A stretch of 64,000 nucleotides of DNA from Planococcus donghaensis (GCF_001687665.2 NZ_CP016543.2:2480001-2544000); one strand, 5' to 3'. Positions 33,962 to 44,078 are shown, numbered from the stretch's first letter. Notes: generated by a model from the letters alone, not told the origin. Made by a program: numbers and translations.

Positions 33962-34471
33962 TTACTTGTAAAGAACTTTATTGAACAGCAGTTCAGCTGT
34001 CCTTTGGTTCTCCACGTAGTCTTCAATCGATTCCATTGTGTTGAATTTCACAAGCTCACGCAAATGATCGACACCTTGTTTTTTAACTGCTGAAGTAATA
34101 ACAATCGGACCATGTGTCACAACTTGGCGCAGCATTTCAAGAGAGCGCGGAAGGTTTGCTTCCGCATGATCGCTTTTCGTAATCACGCCAATTGGCAATT
34201 TTGAAATGCCCGAGCTAAAGCCGTGCGGGAAAATCATTTTGCCGTTTGTCGCATCTTGCAAGTAAAAGACATGTGTGACTTCTAAAGCTGTCGCCATGAT
34301 GCTTTTATAAAAAAGCGGATTTTCAGTGTACTCTCCAGGAGTATCTACAATCCAGTCGTAATAGGTTAAGGTTTGGGTTTTGTACGCTTCTACATCTTTA
34401 CCCAACAGCGCATTTGTCAAAGTAGACTTGCCGGCTCCGATCGAACCAATAAGCATTGCTCTATTTTTCAT
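33962..34471 (-). CDS. eutP: EutP/PduV-type small GTPase
   Basis: A 169-residue P-loop protein: Walker A GSIGAGKST at residues 8-16, G3 DTPGEY, G4 TKSD and G5 TSAVK. EutP/PduV proteins associate with the microcompartment, and some have acetate kinase activity (reported for EutP of Salmonella), which would finish the route from acetyl phosphate. A spaced AAGGA precedes the ATG; 15 bp after eutS. Confidence 0.93.
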   Translation of the reverse strand: MKNRAMLIGSIGAGKSTLTNALLGKDVEAYKTQTLTYYDWIVDTPGEYTENPLFYKSIMATALEVTHVFYLQDATNGKMIFPHGFSSGISKLPIGVITKSDHAEANLPRSLEMLRQVVTHGPIVITSAVKKQGVDHLRELVKFNTMESIEDYVENQRTAELLFNKVLYK

Positions 34472-34486
34472 AACGCTAACACGTCC

Positions 34487-34828
34487 TTATGATAGGGTGA
34501 TTTTTGCTGGTGTATACCCTAGTTTTTCTGACAAAAATCGATTAATCTCTTGCATGGCCATGTCTACTTCGGATACTGTCCCGACAATTACCAAACTCCC
34601 CGTAAATCGGTCTAAAAACCCGATCGAGACATTTGCAGCTTTTGTCGCTAAATCCGCTGCAATAATCACCGTTTCACTTGGCGTACACGTCATGATTCCT
34701 AAAGCTCCCGCCATCGGAATCCCGAGTTTCACAAACATATCCGGATCTGGATTGGCGATTAAATGACTCAACGTTAACTGTTTACCTGGTACAAACTCTT
34801 GGATAAATCGTTTTTTCTCTTCACTCAT
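34487..34828 (-). CDS. eutS: EutS-type BMC shell protein
   Basis: A 113-residue circularly permuted BMC protein of the EutS/PduU group: MSEEKKRFIQEFVPGKQLTL, HLIANPDPDMFVKLGI and GIMTCTPSETVIIAADLATK. The start at 34828 is fixed by GGGAGGAG; the longer frame from 34855 would add 9 residues ahead of the family start. It follows eutH by 29 bp. Confidence 0.95.
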   Translation of the reverse strand: MSEEKKRFIQEFVPGKQLTLSHLIANPDPDMFVKLGIPMAGALGIMTCTPSETVIIAADLATKAANVSIGFLDRFTGSLVIVGTVSEVDMAMQEINRFLSEKLGYTPAKITLS

Positions 34829-34857
34829 TCCAATTCTCCTCCCTACTACGTACAAGA

Positions 34858-36156
34858 TTAAACTTCAGCAGGAGTTTCCTTCTCCACTAATTTCCCGTTG
34901 TCTTTGCCGATTACTTTTTCTTCATCTGTTAAATATTCGCCTGGTCTGATCGTGCCGTCAGCGCGATCTTTTTCTTCTAGTTTTAGTGCAGTAGGAACTG
35001 ATAACCAGTATGCAAATCCAATCGCAATGACACCCGCTGCCAATTTACCGATAATGACCGGTAAAATGATGTTCGGCTGGAAGTTTGCTGTGAACGATAA
35101 ATGATCGCCTAGCATAAACGCCGCACACACTGCGAATGAGATATTGATTACTTTGTCTTTTGGCGGCATTTCTTTAACCAATGCAAACATCGCTAAAATG
35201 TTCGCCATTGTCGCTAAAATACCTGCACTACCAATTGACGATAAACCAATTTTTTGTCCTGCAGCTTCAAGTGGTTTAGATGCGTATTTACGCAGCAAGT
35301 AAACCATTGGGAATGCTCCAGCTAACATAATTCCGATATAACCAGCTGTTTCGAGTGCTCGGAATTGATCGGCTTGGTCCGCCATAATTGGGTGGAAGCC
35401 CCAAGCGCCAAACACCATTGAAAAGAAGCCAGTGAAAATTTCCACGATTGAAAACACAAGAACGATTTTAATCGCTGCATCCATCAAGCGTCCAAAAATC
35501 ATAAAGCCGCTAACCATCGCACGCGGGAAGAACTTTAATCCTGCGGCGATTAAAATAACAAAGATTAAAAGTGGCAAGAGATTGATAAAGATTTGTCCAT
35601 AACTGATCACAAACTCATACGGCGATGCCGCTGTTGTACTAATCACATCACGAATTTCAGTGTTGAACAATACAACCATGACAGAAGCAAGAAATGCTCC
35701 GATAGGAATCGTCAATACTCCAGACATGATGCCAAGCGCCATATATTTATGGTCACGTTTATCAAGCAACGCCAAGCCCATCGGAATAGAGAAAACGATT
35801 GTAGCTCCAGCCATATAGCCGACGATCATGGCCATAATCCAACCTTCATTTGTTACTTTCAACGCTTCTGCTAACTGATATCCCCCCATATCCGTTGCCA
35901 AAATAGACGTTGCCGCAATGGCCGGATCTGCACCAATTGCTTGAAATGCCGGACTGATAAATTTGTTGATAAACCAAGTTAAATAAGGAATAGAGGCCAT
36001 AATACCTGCTGCCGGCACAAAAATATGTCCAATTGTTTGAAGACCGGTCATAAACTCTCGCCCGATGCCTTCATCTGGGTTTTTAATCGCTGCAAAAGCA
36101 CCTAATACTGCACAAATCATAATTATATAAACAATTACCGTTCCGATCATTGCCAT
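34858..36156 (-). CDS. eutH: Ethanolamine permease
   Basis: A 432-residue membrane protein with about eleven helices, the EutH-type ethanolamine carrier that imports substrate at low concentration or low pH. Matching segments are AIKNPDEGIGREFMTGLQTIG, DMGGYQLAEAL and LGDHLSFTANFQPN. The hydrophilic C-terminal tail ends in KLVEKETPAEV. It is the first structural gene after the regulators, with a terminator-like hairpin in its leader and AAAGGGGG before the ATG. Confidence 0.94.
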   Translation of the reverse strand: MAMIGTVIVYIIMICAVLGAFAAIKNPDEGIGREFMTGLQTIGHIFVPAAGIMASIPYLTWFINKFISPAFQAIGADPAIAATSILATDMGGYQLAEALKVTNEGWIMAMIVGYMAGATIVFSIPMGLALLDKRDHKYMALGIMSGVLTIPIGAFLASVMVVLFNTEIRDVISTTAASPYEFVISYGQIFINLLPLLIFVILIAAGLKFFPRAMVSGFMIFGRLMDAAIKIVLVFSIVEIFTGFFSMVFGAWGFHPIMADQADQFRALETAGYIGIMLAGAFPMVYLLRKYASKPLEAAGQKIGLSSIGSAGILATMANILAMFALVKEMPPKDKVINISFAVCAAFMLGDHLSFTANFQPNIILPVIIGKLAAGVIAIGFAYWLSVPTALKLEEKDRADGTIRPGEYLTDEEKVIGKDNGKLVEKETPAEV

Positions 36157-36245
36157 TTTTTATTTCCCCCTTTGTTAGTATGTAAGATTTCCCCCGAAAT
36201 GCCTTGATCCCCTTATACCGATCACCTCCATTAATGCAATAAAAA

Positions 36246-36279
36246 AAGACACTTAAAAAACGTTCTTTTTAAGCGTCTT
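36246..36279 (-). terminator. Terminator between eutV and eutH, candidate antitermination target
   Basis: On the minus strand AAGACGCTTAAAAA-gaacgt-TTTTTAAGTGTCTT followed by a T run: a complete intrinsic terminator in the eutH leader. It separates the regulators from the structural genes, where EutV-dependent antitermination is known in other Firmicutes. The loop does not match the A1/G4 hexaloop rule as I read it. Confidence 0.7.
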
Positions 36280-36291
36280 TGCTTTAGTTAT

Positions 36292-36864
36292 TCACTTTTG
36301 ATTTGCAAGGATTTCAGTGGCGACCGACTCCATTGTCATTCGCCGTGACATGCTTATATCTCGTAGCTTTTTAAAAGCTTCTTTTTCCGTTAGTTGCTCT
36401 TCTTGCATCAAAATGCCTTTGGACCGTTCGATTAACTTTCTGATTTCCACTTGTTGTTCCGCGTTCTTTACGCCTTCTTTTAATTGCTTGGCTTTTCCCG
36501 CTTGATGGAGGGCTATTTCAATCGCTGGCAGCAAATTCGTTTCGGATATCGGTTTTACGAGATAGCCTAAAATATTATCTTGCTGCGCTTTTTCGATAAA
36601 TTCTTTTTGGCTATAGGCAGTTAATATTAACATTGGAAGGTCCAATTGATTGGCTATGATGCGACTGGCTTTCAAGCCATCTAGTTTCGGCATTTTAATG
36701 TCCATCAATATTAAGTCCGGCCTTAGTTCATATGCCAACTCAATCGCACGATCTCCATCTCCCGCCTCACCTACCACTTCGTAACCATTGTCTTCTAACA
36801 TCATTTTAATATCCATGCGAATGATCGATTCATCTTCCGCTATTAAAATCCTTTTCTTCATCAT
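36292..36864 (-). CDS. eutV: ANTAR-domain response regulator
   Basis: A 190-residue response regulator with RNA-binding output. The receiver domain covers residues 1-120 with acidic pocket AEDE, phospho-acceptor Asp in LILMDIKMP, Thr in LTAYS and Lys in LVKPIS. The ANTAR domain spans about 130-187 (IERSKGILMQEEQLTEKEAF, then MTMESVATEIL). Partner of the overlapping histidine kinase gene (35-bp overlap); GGAGG lies 9 nt before the ATG at 36864. When phosphorylated it should prevent terminators from forming in eut leaders. Confidence 0.95.
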   Translation of the reverse strand: MMKKRILIAEDESIIRMDIKMMLEDNGYEVVGEAGDGDRAIELAYELRPDLILMDIKMPKLDGLKASRIIANQLDLPMLILTAYSQKEFIEKAQQDNILGYLVKPISETNLLPAIEIALHQAGKAKQLKEGVKNAEQQVEIRKLIERSKGILMQEEQLTEKEAFKKLRDISMSRRMTMESVATEILANQK

Positions 36865-38299
36865 CAATAATTACCTCCGGACTTATTGGAAACTGGATTG
36901 CGGCTAATGTCCCTTTGGTTTTAGGTAAGTATTGAAATTTACCATTCAAATCATGCAGAACTAAATTTTTCACGATTTCCAACCCTAACCCTGATGGAGG
37001 CTCGAGCTTGTTCATTCCGACGCCGTTGTCGGAAATATGAAGCTCTAAAAATTCTTTATCAGCAGAAAAGCTGACAACAATTTCTCCTTCATCATTTGCA
37101 GAAAAAGCATGTTTCACTGAATTTTGAACAAGTTCATTTATTATTAACGAAATTGAAACCGCTTTCTTGGAAGGAAATATTATTTTATTCCCATTTGCCA
37201 CAATCCGCAAGTGAATTTTTTTGTCGTGTTCATTGATAATCATTGTAGAAGCTATTTTTTCTACCAACTTAACGATATCCACATCGTCTTCATCGACGTT
37301 TTCATTTGCCAAAATCAGTTCGTAAACCGTTGATATGCTAAACACACGATTTAATGTGTCTTCAAAATAAACTTTACTCTCAGGCGGGATGCCTTTTCGC
37401 ATTTGCAGTCTGATTAAACTGGCGATGGTTTGAAGATTGTTTTTGACGCGGTGGTGGATTTCCTGAATAACGAGTGACTTCATCATCAACTCTTTTTCTT
37501 TCATCCGAAGTTCGGTTAAATCTTGAATGATTAACAGTGTACCTTTTATCTTGCCCGCTTCTCTTAATCTCACTTTTTTCACAACTAAGGTTTTGTTATC
37601 TAGCGTTAATTCGAAAACAAAAACATCTTCTTCTTGGTCATAAACCGGTTGAAGAAAAGGCAGCAAATCCAGGAGATTTTTATCTTTAAACTTTTCTTGT
37701 TTGCTCATTTCAACGATAAATTGAACACCTACAGGATTCACATATACTAGCCGGTTTTCAGCGTCTGTCAGCAAGAAAATTTCCATCAATAAATCTGACA
37801 CCAACGGCAAGCCTCGGTTGTTTTCTCCAAGCACTTCTTCAAACGATTTAGAGTTTAACGAAAAGCTGCGTGAATCGTTGTTCATCGTAAACAACGAAGG
37901 AATCTCTTTTTCTTGAATGATGACCCCAATTACTTGATCAGCGCCGTTGCTGAGGGGCATAACATTTTGTTCTACGGATCTACCTTCTTGCGTCAATGCT
38001 TTGCGAATGGCTGACTTTTTTCCTTTACGGTAGCTGTAAAAAACACCCGGCTCGAAAGATTCAAAGACAATTTTTCCGACCACTGACTTTTCGTAAAGCT
38101 GACCATTCGATGACGGAAAAGCTTCTGCTACCACAATGGCATTTTCACTATTCTTTATCTTACAGTCGATAAACATATAGGATTCTGAAAGGTCAGCATA
38201 CATTTGCAACGTAGAAGCCGCTCGCTTTAACACATCAATATCTTCTGTTGTTAAGTCAGTATATGTAGTACATAAGTCTTCCAACTTCGACACTGGCAA
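36830..38299 (-). CDS. eutW: Sensor histidine kinase of the eut locus
   Basis: A 489-residue soluble kinase. The N-terminal third is a sensory region (probably GAF-like), residues about 170-270 a PAS domain (TDAENRLVYVNPVGVQFIVE), then a HisKA_2 dimerisation domain with the phospho-accepting His in EIHHRVKNNLQTIASLI, and an HATPase domain (NELVQNSVKHAF, DNGVGM, GLGLEIV). The HisKA_2/ANTAR pairing is the EutW/EutV system that senses ethanolamine. Start TTG at 38299 with GGAG about 12 nt upstream; a GTG two codons downstream is possible. Confidence 0.93.
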   Translation of the reverse strand: MPVSKLEDLCTTYTDLTTEDIDVLKRAASTLQMYADLSESYMFIDCKIKNSENAIVVAEAFPSSNGQLYEKSVVGKIVFESFEPGVFYSYRKGKKSAIRKALTQEGRSVEQNVMPLSNGADQVIGVIIQEKEIPSLFTMNNDSRSFSLNSKSFEEVLGENNRGLPLVSDLLMEIFLLTDAENRLVYVNPVGVQFIVEMSKQEKFKDKNLLDLLPFLQPVYDQEEDVFVFELTLDNKTLVVKKVRLREAGKIKGTLLIIQDLTELRMKEKELMMKSLVIQEIHHRVKNNLQTIASLIRLQMRKGIPPESKVYFEDTLNRVFSISTVYELILANENVDEDDVDIVKLVEKIASTMIINEHDKKIHLRIVANGNKIIFPSKKAVSISLIINELVQNSVKHAFSANDEGEIVVSFSADKEFLELHISDNGVGMNKLEPPSGLGLEIVKNLVLHDLNGKFQYLPKTKGTLAAIQFPISPEVIIDDEEKDFNSGR

Positions 38300-38339
38300 T
38301 GAGATTTTTCACTCCGTTTAGTTTGAATTATTTGAATTT

Positions 38340-38368
38340 ATTATACATACCACTATCTATTTGGTCAA
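38340..38368 (-). promoter_or_regulatory. Housekeeping promoter of eutW-eutV
   Basis: On the minus strand TTGACC (38368-38363), 17-bp spacer, TATAAT (38345-38340), about 40 bp before the start codon: near-consensus for the vegetative sigma factor. It would supply the regulators constitutively. Confidence 0.8.
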
Positions 38369-38487
38369 TTTAAATTTTAGGTATAAAGTTGTAATTTACT
38401 TACATTTTTGGTGTAGGATAGTGAAAATCTATCTTTATATTGCGGAAAATCTAGCCAAATAACTATACATTTATTAGTTCCAAAAAA

Positions 38488-38526
38488 ATATCTTGCCAAT
38501 TTGGGACTTCCCAATTGGCAAGATAT
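38488..38526. terminator. Terminator of the amylopullulanase gene
   Basis: ATATCTTGCCAATT ... AATTGGCAAGATAT, 14-bp perfect stem just past the stop codon. Confidence 0.85.
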
Positions 38527-38531
38527 TCATC

Positions 38532-41500
38532 TTAACGCTTGTCTTTTTTCTTCTTTTTCTCCTCCACTTTAATGACAATCGTCGTCAACGGATCAACTTT
38601 TAATTTTTCTTTTGATAACGTAAAGCCGGATGGTTTCGAGACTTTTTTAGCTCCTGCTTCGTCATTATCTACAACAATTTCTCCGTTTGAGAAATCATAG
38701 TCGCCTAATGTAAACGTACGGGCTTTGTTGTCCGCATTGACGAAGACGTAGTAATTTCCGGTGTTGTCGGTGGATTTATTTTCGTACGCAATGACTAAGT
38801 CGGAATCTTTCATTTCCGGAATGTTCAGTAGCGAGACGTTTTTGTCCACTAGTTCTTTTTCTCCTAGACGGAAAGCGTTAGTCGATTTTCTTAACTCGAT
38901 CAAGCCTTCTGTGTAGGTGCGCGTTGTGTTGTTAACGGCAAAGGCTTTTTTGTTTGTTGCTTTTTGCCAATCAAACTGATTGATGGCATCGGAAGAATCA
39001 TACGAATCATGGATAAAGTAGCCGAATGATTTGCCCGCTTCATCTTTTAATTCGTGGTATTTTTGTTCAGGGACGCCTTCGCCAAACCATTGCTTTGTGC
39101 GGCCGTATTCTTGGCCAGCATGGATAAACGCGGTTCCTTGAGACGTTAACACGAGCGAGTTTCCGAAGCGAATGCGTTTGTGAATTTCGAGATTGTTTTC
39201 AGGGATTGCTGGATTTTTTTTAATCGATTGCGCAATCACGTCATAAAGCGGTAAATTGTCGTGTGCGGCGATGTATTGAACCATGTCGCCCGGATTGTCA
39301 GCGGCCGTATTGGATGGCTGGCCTTTAATGTTATTGAAAATCGTCGCAACATTACGTGCCCCACCTGTGATAAATCGCGGTTCGCCTTCAGAACCAAAAC
39401 CAGATTTTAGTTCATTTCGCATTTCGTCTGAAAAGACGCCTACGTCATCTGTTTTGTCCATCCAATCTTGATCAGCGCCCATTCCAGCAAGGTCTGGGTC
39501 TGCGATATGCCCAGCAAATGTTCGCCAACCTTCTCCAATAAATAACGCGTCTGGATTGATGGCAGCTGCTGCATTGTAGGCGTTTTGTATAGATGGATAC
39601 GTAGCGTCGCCCATCATATCAAAACGCATGCCATCAATTTTGTATTCGTCAAACCAATACTTTACAGAGTCGACCATAAGCTTTTCAGCCATCGTATGGC
39701 TTGTTGCTAAGTTGTTGCCAAATCCGCCAAGGAAGTTGCCTTTATCATCTTGGTATGCGTAATAACCTGGCACGATGTCGTTCAATAAACTCGTTTGTGC
39801 CGTATGCGTATAAACCACATCCAACACAACGCCCATGTCCGCATCGTGAATGGCATCGATCAATGCTTTTAGTTCTTTGACGCGCAATTCCGGATCGGTC
39901 GCGTCTTGTGAATACGCACCATCTGGTGAGAAGTAATTGTGCGGATCATAGCCCCAGTTGTATTCATTGCCAAGAGCTGAATAGCTTTGCTCTCTTTCAC
40001 CCATTTTCGTTTCATCGCCAAAATACCAAGCCATCACTGGCAGCAATTGAACATGGGTAACGCCTAGCGATTTAATGTAATCCAATTTGTCGATAAACGC
40101 CGTGTACGATCCCCATCTCGATTTCAATTTCTTTTCAATAGAAGGATCTGCGGTAAAGTCGCGAATATGCACTTCGTAAATCACGGCATCTTCTCGTTTT
40201 TCATAGCCGTCAATTGATGCATGACTGAAACCTTTCGGGTCTGTCCCGCTCAAATCGACAATCGCGGCTTTCCCTACTTTGTCTCCGTCTGGACCTGCTT
40301 CACCTTTTGTATTTACCGTAAACGCCGCCATCGATTTGGCGTACGGATCTAACACTTTTTTCGTAACGCCGTCATTTGTAACTTCGTATTGATAGTAATA
40401 CCCTTTTAAATCTTTCACACCCAACTCACTTGGTGCAATGTCTTTTGACCAAACACCTTGATCGCCAAGTGATAATTCGATACTGCCAAGTAACGTCGTC
40501 GCATCTTTTTTATCGTAGAAATTCGCGACAACTTTGCTTGCTTTTGGCGCCCATAATTTTAATGTCGCATGACCTTTTTTATACGTTGCACCGAGGTCAT
40601 CGCCGTCATAAGCAAATGCCTTATCCAACATTCTCCACCCGGTAGTAGCTAACACCGTTCTGCCGGCATACGTAACGGACAGTGGCAATTTGTCTAAATT
40701 AAATTGCGCTGTAACTTCGACGGTTTTGTCTCCTGTAATTTTTGCTGTTTCTACTCCAACAGTTGCGCCGTCCGCATCTTGAATCGCTAACCCGGCTACT
40801 AATTTTTCAGAAGTTAAGCCGTCTGTGCTGTTAAACCTTAAAAGAAGTGTGTTTTCAGAAACCACTTCAGCCGACCCAAGACCTGATGCGACTTCATCGT
40901 AAGGAGAAACGTACACCGTATCGTCTCCTTGTTTGATCCATAAGTGATTGAATTTATCCAACAAGTTGAATGATTTATCGCCTGCATCTTTTTCTTGCGT
41001 TTTTTCATTGACCACTAAAAAGCCTATTTCTTTTGCAGCTTCTGTTAACTCTATATCTGCATAGGCGCCGTAACGATCTGTGCCGTCAAAATCGACCGCG
41101 CCTGTTGGCCAGCCATCTGAAGGAGACGCAACATCGCCCCAATTCCATATGCCAAAGTCATCGTAATCTACCGCATCACGCGTGTAATGAATACGGACTG
41201 TGTTTGCTGGCAAATCTACCGGTTCGTACGTATATACTTTGTCCGAACCTTGCTTGATCCAAATTTCATTTGCTTGTGGCGAAGAAATCGTAAAGCCTTT
41301 ATCTCCACCATCTTTGCCCGCATCACCCGCGGTAATATCCATCACAAGAAAGCCGATATTTTTCGCTCCGTCAGCTAATGGCACATCAATATAAGCTCCG
41401 TAACTATCGGTTTTCTCGAACATCGTCGCCCCTACTGGCCAGTTTGCAGAAGGAGATGCAACATCATTCCATAGCCATGCCCCGTAGTTTTTATAGACAT

Positions 41501-44078
41501 TGTCTTCGCGCTTATAGTGAATGCGGATATTGTTTTCCGGTACTGGTTCGACCACTACGTCACCGTTGTCTTTCGCGACACCGGTAATATTGCCCTCATT
41601 AACCGTCAACAAAACTGTTCCGCCATCTGCTTTTCCTGGAAGAGTTACATTTACTTTTCCTGCTGTGGCTGTATATTCCGTACCCGAATAGGCATCGGTA
41701 ACAACAGCGTCTGCAGAATCCAAGGTTAATGTCACCGCTTTACTTTCTTCTGCTACGTTTAAGCCAACGTAAACTTTTTGATCTTGGTAGTCACGAGAAA
41801 ACAAGAGAAATTGATCTTTATCAGATCCTCCAACAAGCGTGCGTTCACCCTTCGCAAACACTTTCGAATAATCTTCTCTAAAGTTTAAAATTTTGGTGTA
41901 ATGCGCTAAAATTTCATTGCCTTCCACTTGATCCCACGCAAAATCATAACGATTATCGTATTGCGGATAATTATTAGCTCCTGTTTGGCCAAGCTCTTCT
42001 CCGTAATAAATCACAGGTTGTCCTTTTGCTGTTGCTTGAAGAGTGGCTGCGACTTGTAACTTTCCTTTATCTCCAGCAAGTGAATAGAGGAACCCTTCTT
42101 CGTCATGGCTTCCTAAAAACTGCCCGAGTGTTGCCGTATTATCCAATTTCGTGTTTCGTGCAGTAAGAGACGCATTAGCCGCTTCTAAACTGCCGTTAAC
42201 AAATGACCGAGCCGTTTCTTTAAAACCAAAGTCTAATAGTGAATCCATCGTGCCCGTTTCAAGGTAGCCTAACGTATTGTCCACTTTAGCTCCCCAAGCT
42301 TCACCGATCATTTTAAATTCCGGCATTTTTTCCGTTAAAGCATTTTTAAACTGCATCCACGTAGCATCTTCTACGTGTTTTACCGTATCCACACGGAAAT
42401 AATCAATCGTATTGCCGTTTTCTGTCGTCGCTTTTTCAATCCAATCGGTTTGCCAATCAATAATTTGTTCGCGAACGTTTGGATCTTCCGTGATAAAGTC
42501 TGGAAGTCCCGCTAATTCACCAACCACTTCATCTGTACCTACGTTCGCGCCTTGACGAAGCAAATCACTAAATCTTGCCCGGTCGGCATCTGACGGATAG
42601 CCCGCGGGTTGATTGGTAATCGAACCGTCAATTTCTTTTAAGCCGTATCCTGTATGGTTGACCACCACATCGACCATAATTTTCATGTTGCGGTCGTGTG
42701 CCCCGTCGATCAGGTTATGAAACTCTTCCATCGTGCCAAAATGCGGATTTAACTCTCCAAAATTATTTGCCCAGTAACCGTGATAGCCATAATACGGTTC
42801 TGACGTTTCGTAATAACGAACATCGTATTTAATGTTTTCCACAACCGGACTAATCCAAATTGTATTAACACCAAGCTCATCTAAATAATCCAGTTTGTTT
42901 GTAATGCCTTTAAAATCGCCGCCTTGGTACGTACCACGCGACTCCTTATCGTAATTTAAATCGTAAGGGTCGTTATTAGACGTATCCCCATCAAAAAATC
43001 GATCTGTTAACATAAAATAAATTACAGACTCGTCCCAGTCAAAATCCCCTTCTCCGACCGACTGCCTTGTTTTCACTTCTACTTCTGCCGTTCCTTTATA
43101 CAAATTGCCATAAGAATCCGTCACCGTTAACGGAATCGCCTTTAAACCTGCCGCTATATCATCGTCAACGGCAATCGAAATTTCTTTTAACGTCGGATCA
43201 ATTTCTAGTTGAGCAGATCCACCTAAAAGAGAAGTATCCGCAACAATTTTTGAAATCTTCACGTCCTCGGTTATCCCTCTAATATCAACAGACAACACCG
43301 CGTTTTGATTGGAATCGATGGCTGCGGGTGCTACGGTGCCGCTCACCGCCAAATCCGCTTGATTAAATACAAGCGTCGACACACCGTCCACCGTATTGTA
43401 AGGATCCGTTACTTCCGTTGTCACACCCGCTTTTGTCACGAGGTATGTATAAGTATGTTCACCCGTCGGAATATCATTTGCTAAAAACACAAACCGCTCA
43501 TTTTCCGGTTCATACGTCATTTCATGCTCCTCGCCATCAAACTGCAACTCCACTTTTTCAATTGTATTCATCGCGTCCGCTTCGAAAAGCTCTTTGTCTC
43601 GGTAATAAAACATGGCGTCTCCGTTATCAATAACAGGCGCCGACCCATCAGGTACAATGCGAATCTGTTCTTTTCCACTCGTGACAAAAGCTTTTGTCAA
43701 AGAATCATTTTTATTCACCTGGATAAAGCGATCTCCAAATTCTTTTTGGGCTGTATTCCAATCTTCGGTACTGCGCAAAACAAATCCAAATTCCTTCGTT
43801 TCTGGCGCCACCGCAATATGAGCGACAGCGACCCCACCGTCATACGACTCAAAATTGATTTGATCATTAACTCTGCCTGTGTTCCACGCCCAAATATTCC
43901 AGTCTCCGTACGTTTGATCCGCACGAATATAAGACAAACGCACTTCTCGATCAGTCGTCGCTGTCGTATCTTCAGCCTGTACCGGTTGAACTTGAACAAA
44001 CGGCGTCCACGTACCCATAACTAGCAATAATGCCAACACCATTAAAAATTTCTGCTTCCATTTCTTGCTCATCTTCAC
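38532..44078 (-). CDS. Secreted amylopullulanase with two GH13 domains
   Basis: A 1848-residue extracellular starch/pullulan-degrading enzyme. The signal peptide ends at QAED near residue 36. A PUD/CBM41-like starch-binding domain lies at about 47-130. The first GH13 domain (about 350-780) is alpha-amylase-like: DVVVNHTG (476), nucleophile region FRVDTVKH, acid IGEAWG (594) and SHDEEG (657). Two tandem PUD domains follow at about 850-1066, then a CBM48 (about 1170) and a second GH13 domain of the type I pullulanase kind with YNWGYDPHNYF, GMRFDMMGD (1486), IGEGWR (1516) and AAHDN (1604). Both active sites look intact, so alpha-1,4 and alpha-1,6 bonds should be cut. GTG at 44078 has GGAG 8 nt upstream. 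Promoter region carries cre and LacI-type sites. Confidence 0.93.
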   Translation of the reverse strand: MKMSKKWKQKFLMVLALLLVMGTWTPFVQVQPVQAEDTTATTDREVRLSYIRADQTYGDWNIWAWNTGRVNDQINFESYDGGVAVAHIAVAPETKEFGFVLRSTEDWNTAQKEFGDRFIQVNKNDSLTKAFVTSGKEQIRIVPDGSAPVIDNGDAMFYYRDKELFEADAMNTIEKVELQFDGEEHEMTYEPENERFVFLANDIPTGEHTYTYLVTKAGVTTEVTDPYNTVDGVSTLVFNQADLAVSGTVAPAAIDSNQNAVLSVDIRGITEDVKISKIVADTSLLGGSAQLEIDPTLKEISIAVDDDIAAGLKAIPLTVTDSYGNLYKGTAEVEVKTRQSVGEGDFDWDESVIYFMLTDRFFDGDTSNNDPYDLNYDKESRGTYQGGDFKGITNKLDYLDELGVNTIWISPVVENIKYDVRYYETSEPYYGYHGYWANNFGELNPHFGTMEEFHNLIDGAHDRNMKIMVDVVVNHTGYGLKEIDGSITNQPAGYPSDADRARFSDLLRQGANVGTDEVVGELAGLPDFITEDPNVREQIIDWQTDWIEKATTENGNTIDYFRVDTVKHVEDATWMQFKNALTEKMPEFKMIGEAWGAKVDNTLGYLETGTMDSLLDFGFKETARSFVNGSLEAANASLTARNTKLDNTATLGQFLGSHDEEGFLYSLAGDKGKLQVAATLQATAKGQPVIYYGEELGQTGANNYPQYDNRYDFAWDQVEGNEILAHYTKILNFREDYSKVFAKGERTLVGGSDKDQFLLFSRDYQDQKVYVGLNVAEESKAVTLTLDSADAVVTDAYSGTEYTATAGKVNVTLPGKADGGTVLLTVNEGNITGVAKDNGDVVVEPVPENNIRIHYKREDNVYKNYGAWLWNDVASPSANWPVGATMFEKTDSYGAYIDVPLADGAKNIGFLVMDITAGDAGKDGGDKGFTISSPQANEIWIKQGSDKVYTYEPVDLPANTVRIHYTRDAVDYDDFGIWNWGDVASPSDGWPTGAVDFDGTDRYGAYADIELTEAAKEIGFLVVNEKTQEKDAGDKSFNLLDKFNHLWIKQGDDTVYVSPYDEVASGLGSAEVVSENTLLLRFNSTDGLTSEKLVAGLAIQDADGATVGVETAKITGDKTVEVTAQFNLDKLPLSVTYAGRTVLATTGWRMLDKAFAYDGDDLGATYKKGHATLKLWAPKASKVVANFYDKKDATTLLGSIELSLGDQGVWSKDIAPSELGVKDLKGYYYQYEVTNDGVTKKVLDPYAKSMAAFTVNTKGEAGPDGDKVGKAAIVDLSGTDPKGFSHASIDGYEKREDAVIYEVHIRDFTADPSIEKKLKSRWGSYTAFIDKLDYIKSLGVTHVQLLPVMAWYFGDETKMGEREQSYSALGNEYNWGYDPHNYFSPDGAYSQDATDPELRVKELKALIDAIHDADMGVVLDVVYTHTAQTSLLNDIVPGYYAYQDDKGNFLGGFGNNLATSHTMAEKLMVDSVKYWFDEYKIDGMRFDMMGDATYPSIQNAYNAAAAINPDALFIGEGWRTFAGHIADPDLAGMGADQDWMDKTDDVGVFSDEMRNELKSGFGSEGEPRFITGGARNVATIFNNIKGQPSNTAADNPGDMVQYIAAHDNLPLYDVIAQSIKKNPAIPENNLEIHKRIRFGNSLVLTSQGTAFIHAGQEYGRTKQWFGEGVPEQKYHELKDEAGKSFGYFIHDSYDSSDAINQFDWQKATNKKAFAVNNTTRTYTEGLIELRKSTNAFRLGEKELVDKNVSLLNIPEMKDSDLVIAYENKSTDNTGNYYVFVNADNKARTFTLGDYDFSNGEIVVDNDEAGAKKVSKPSGFTLSKEKLKVDPLTTIVIKVEEKKKKKDKR

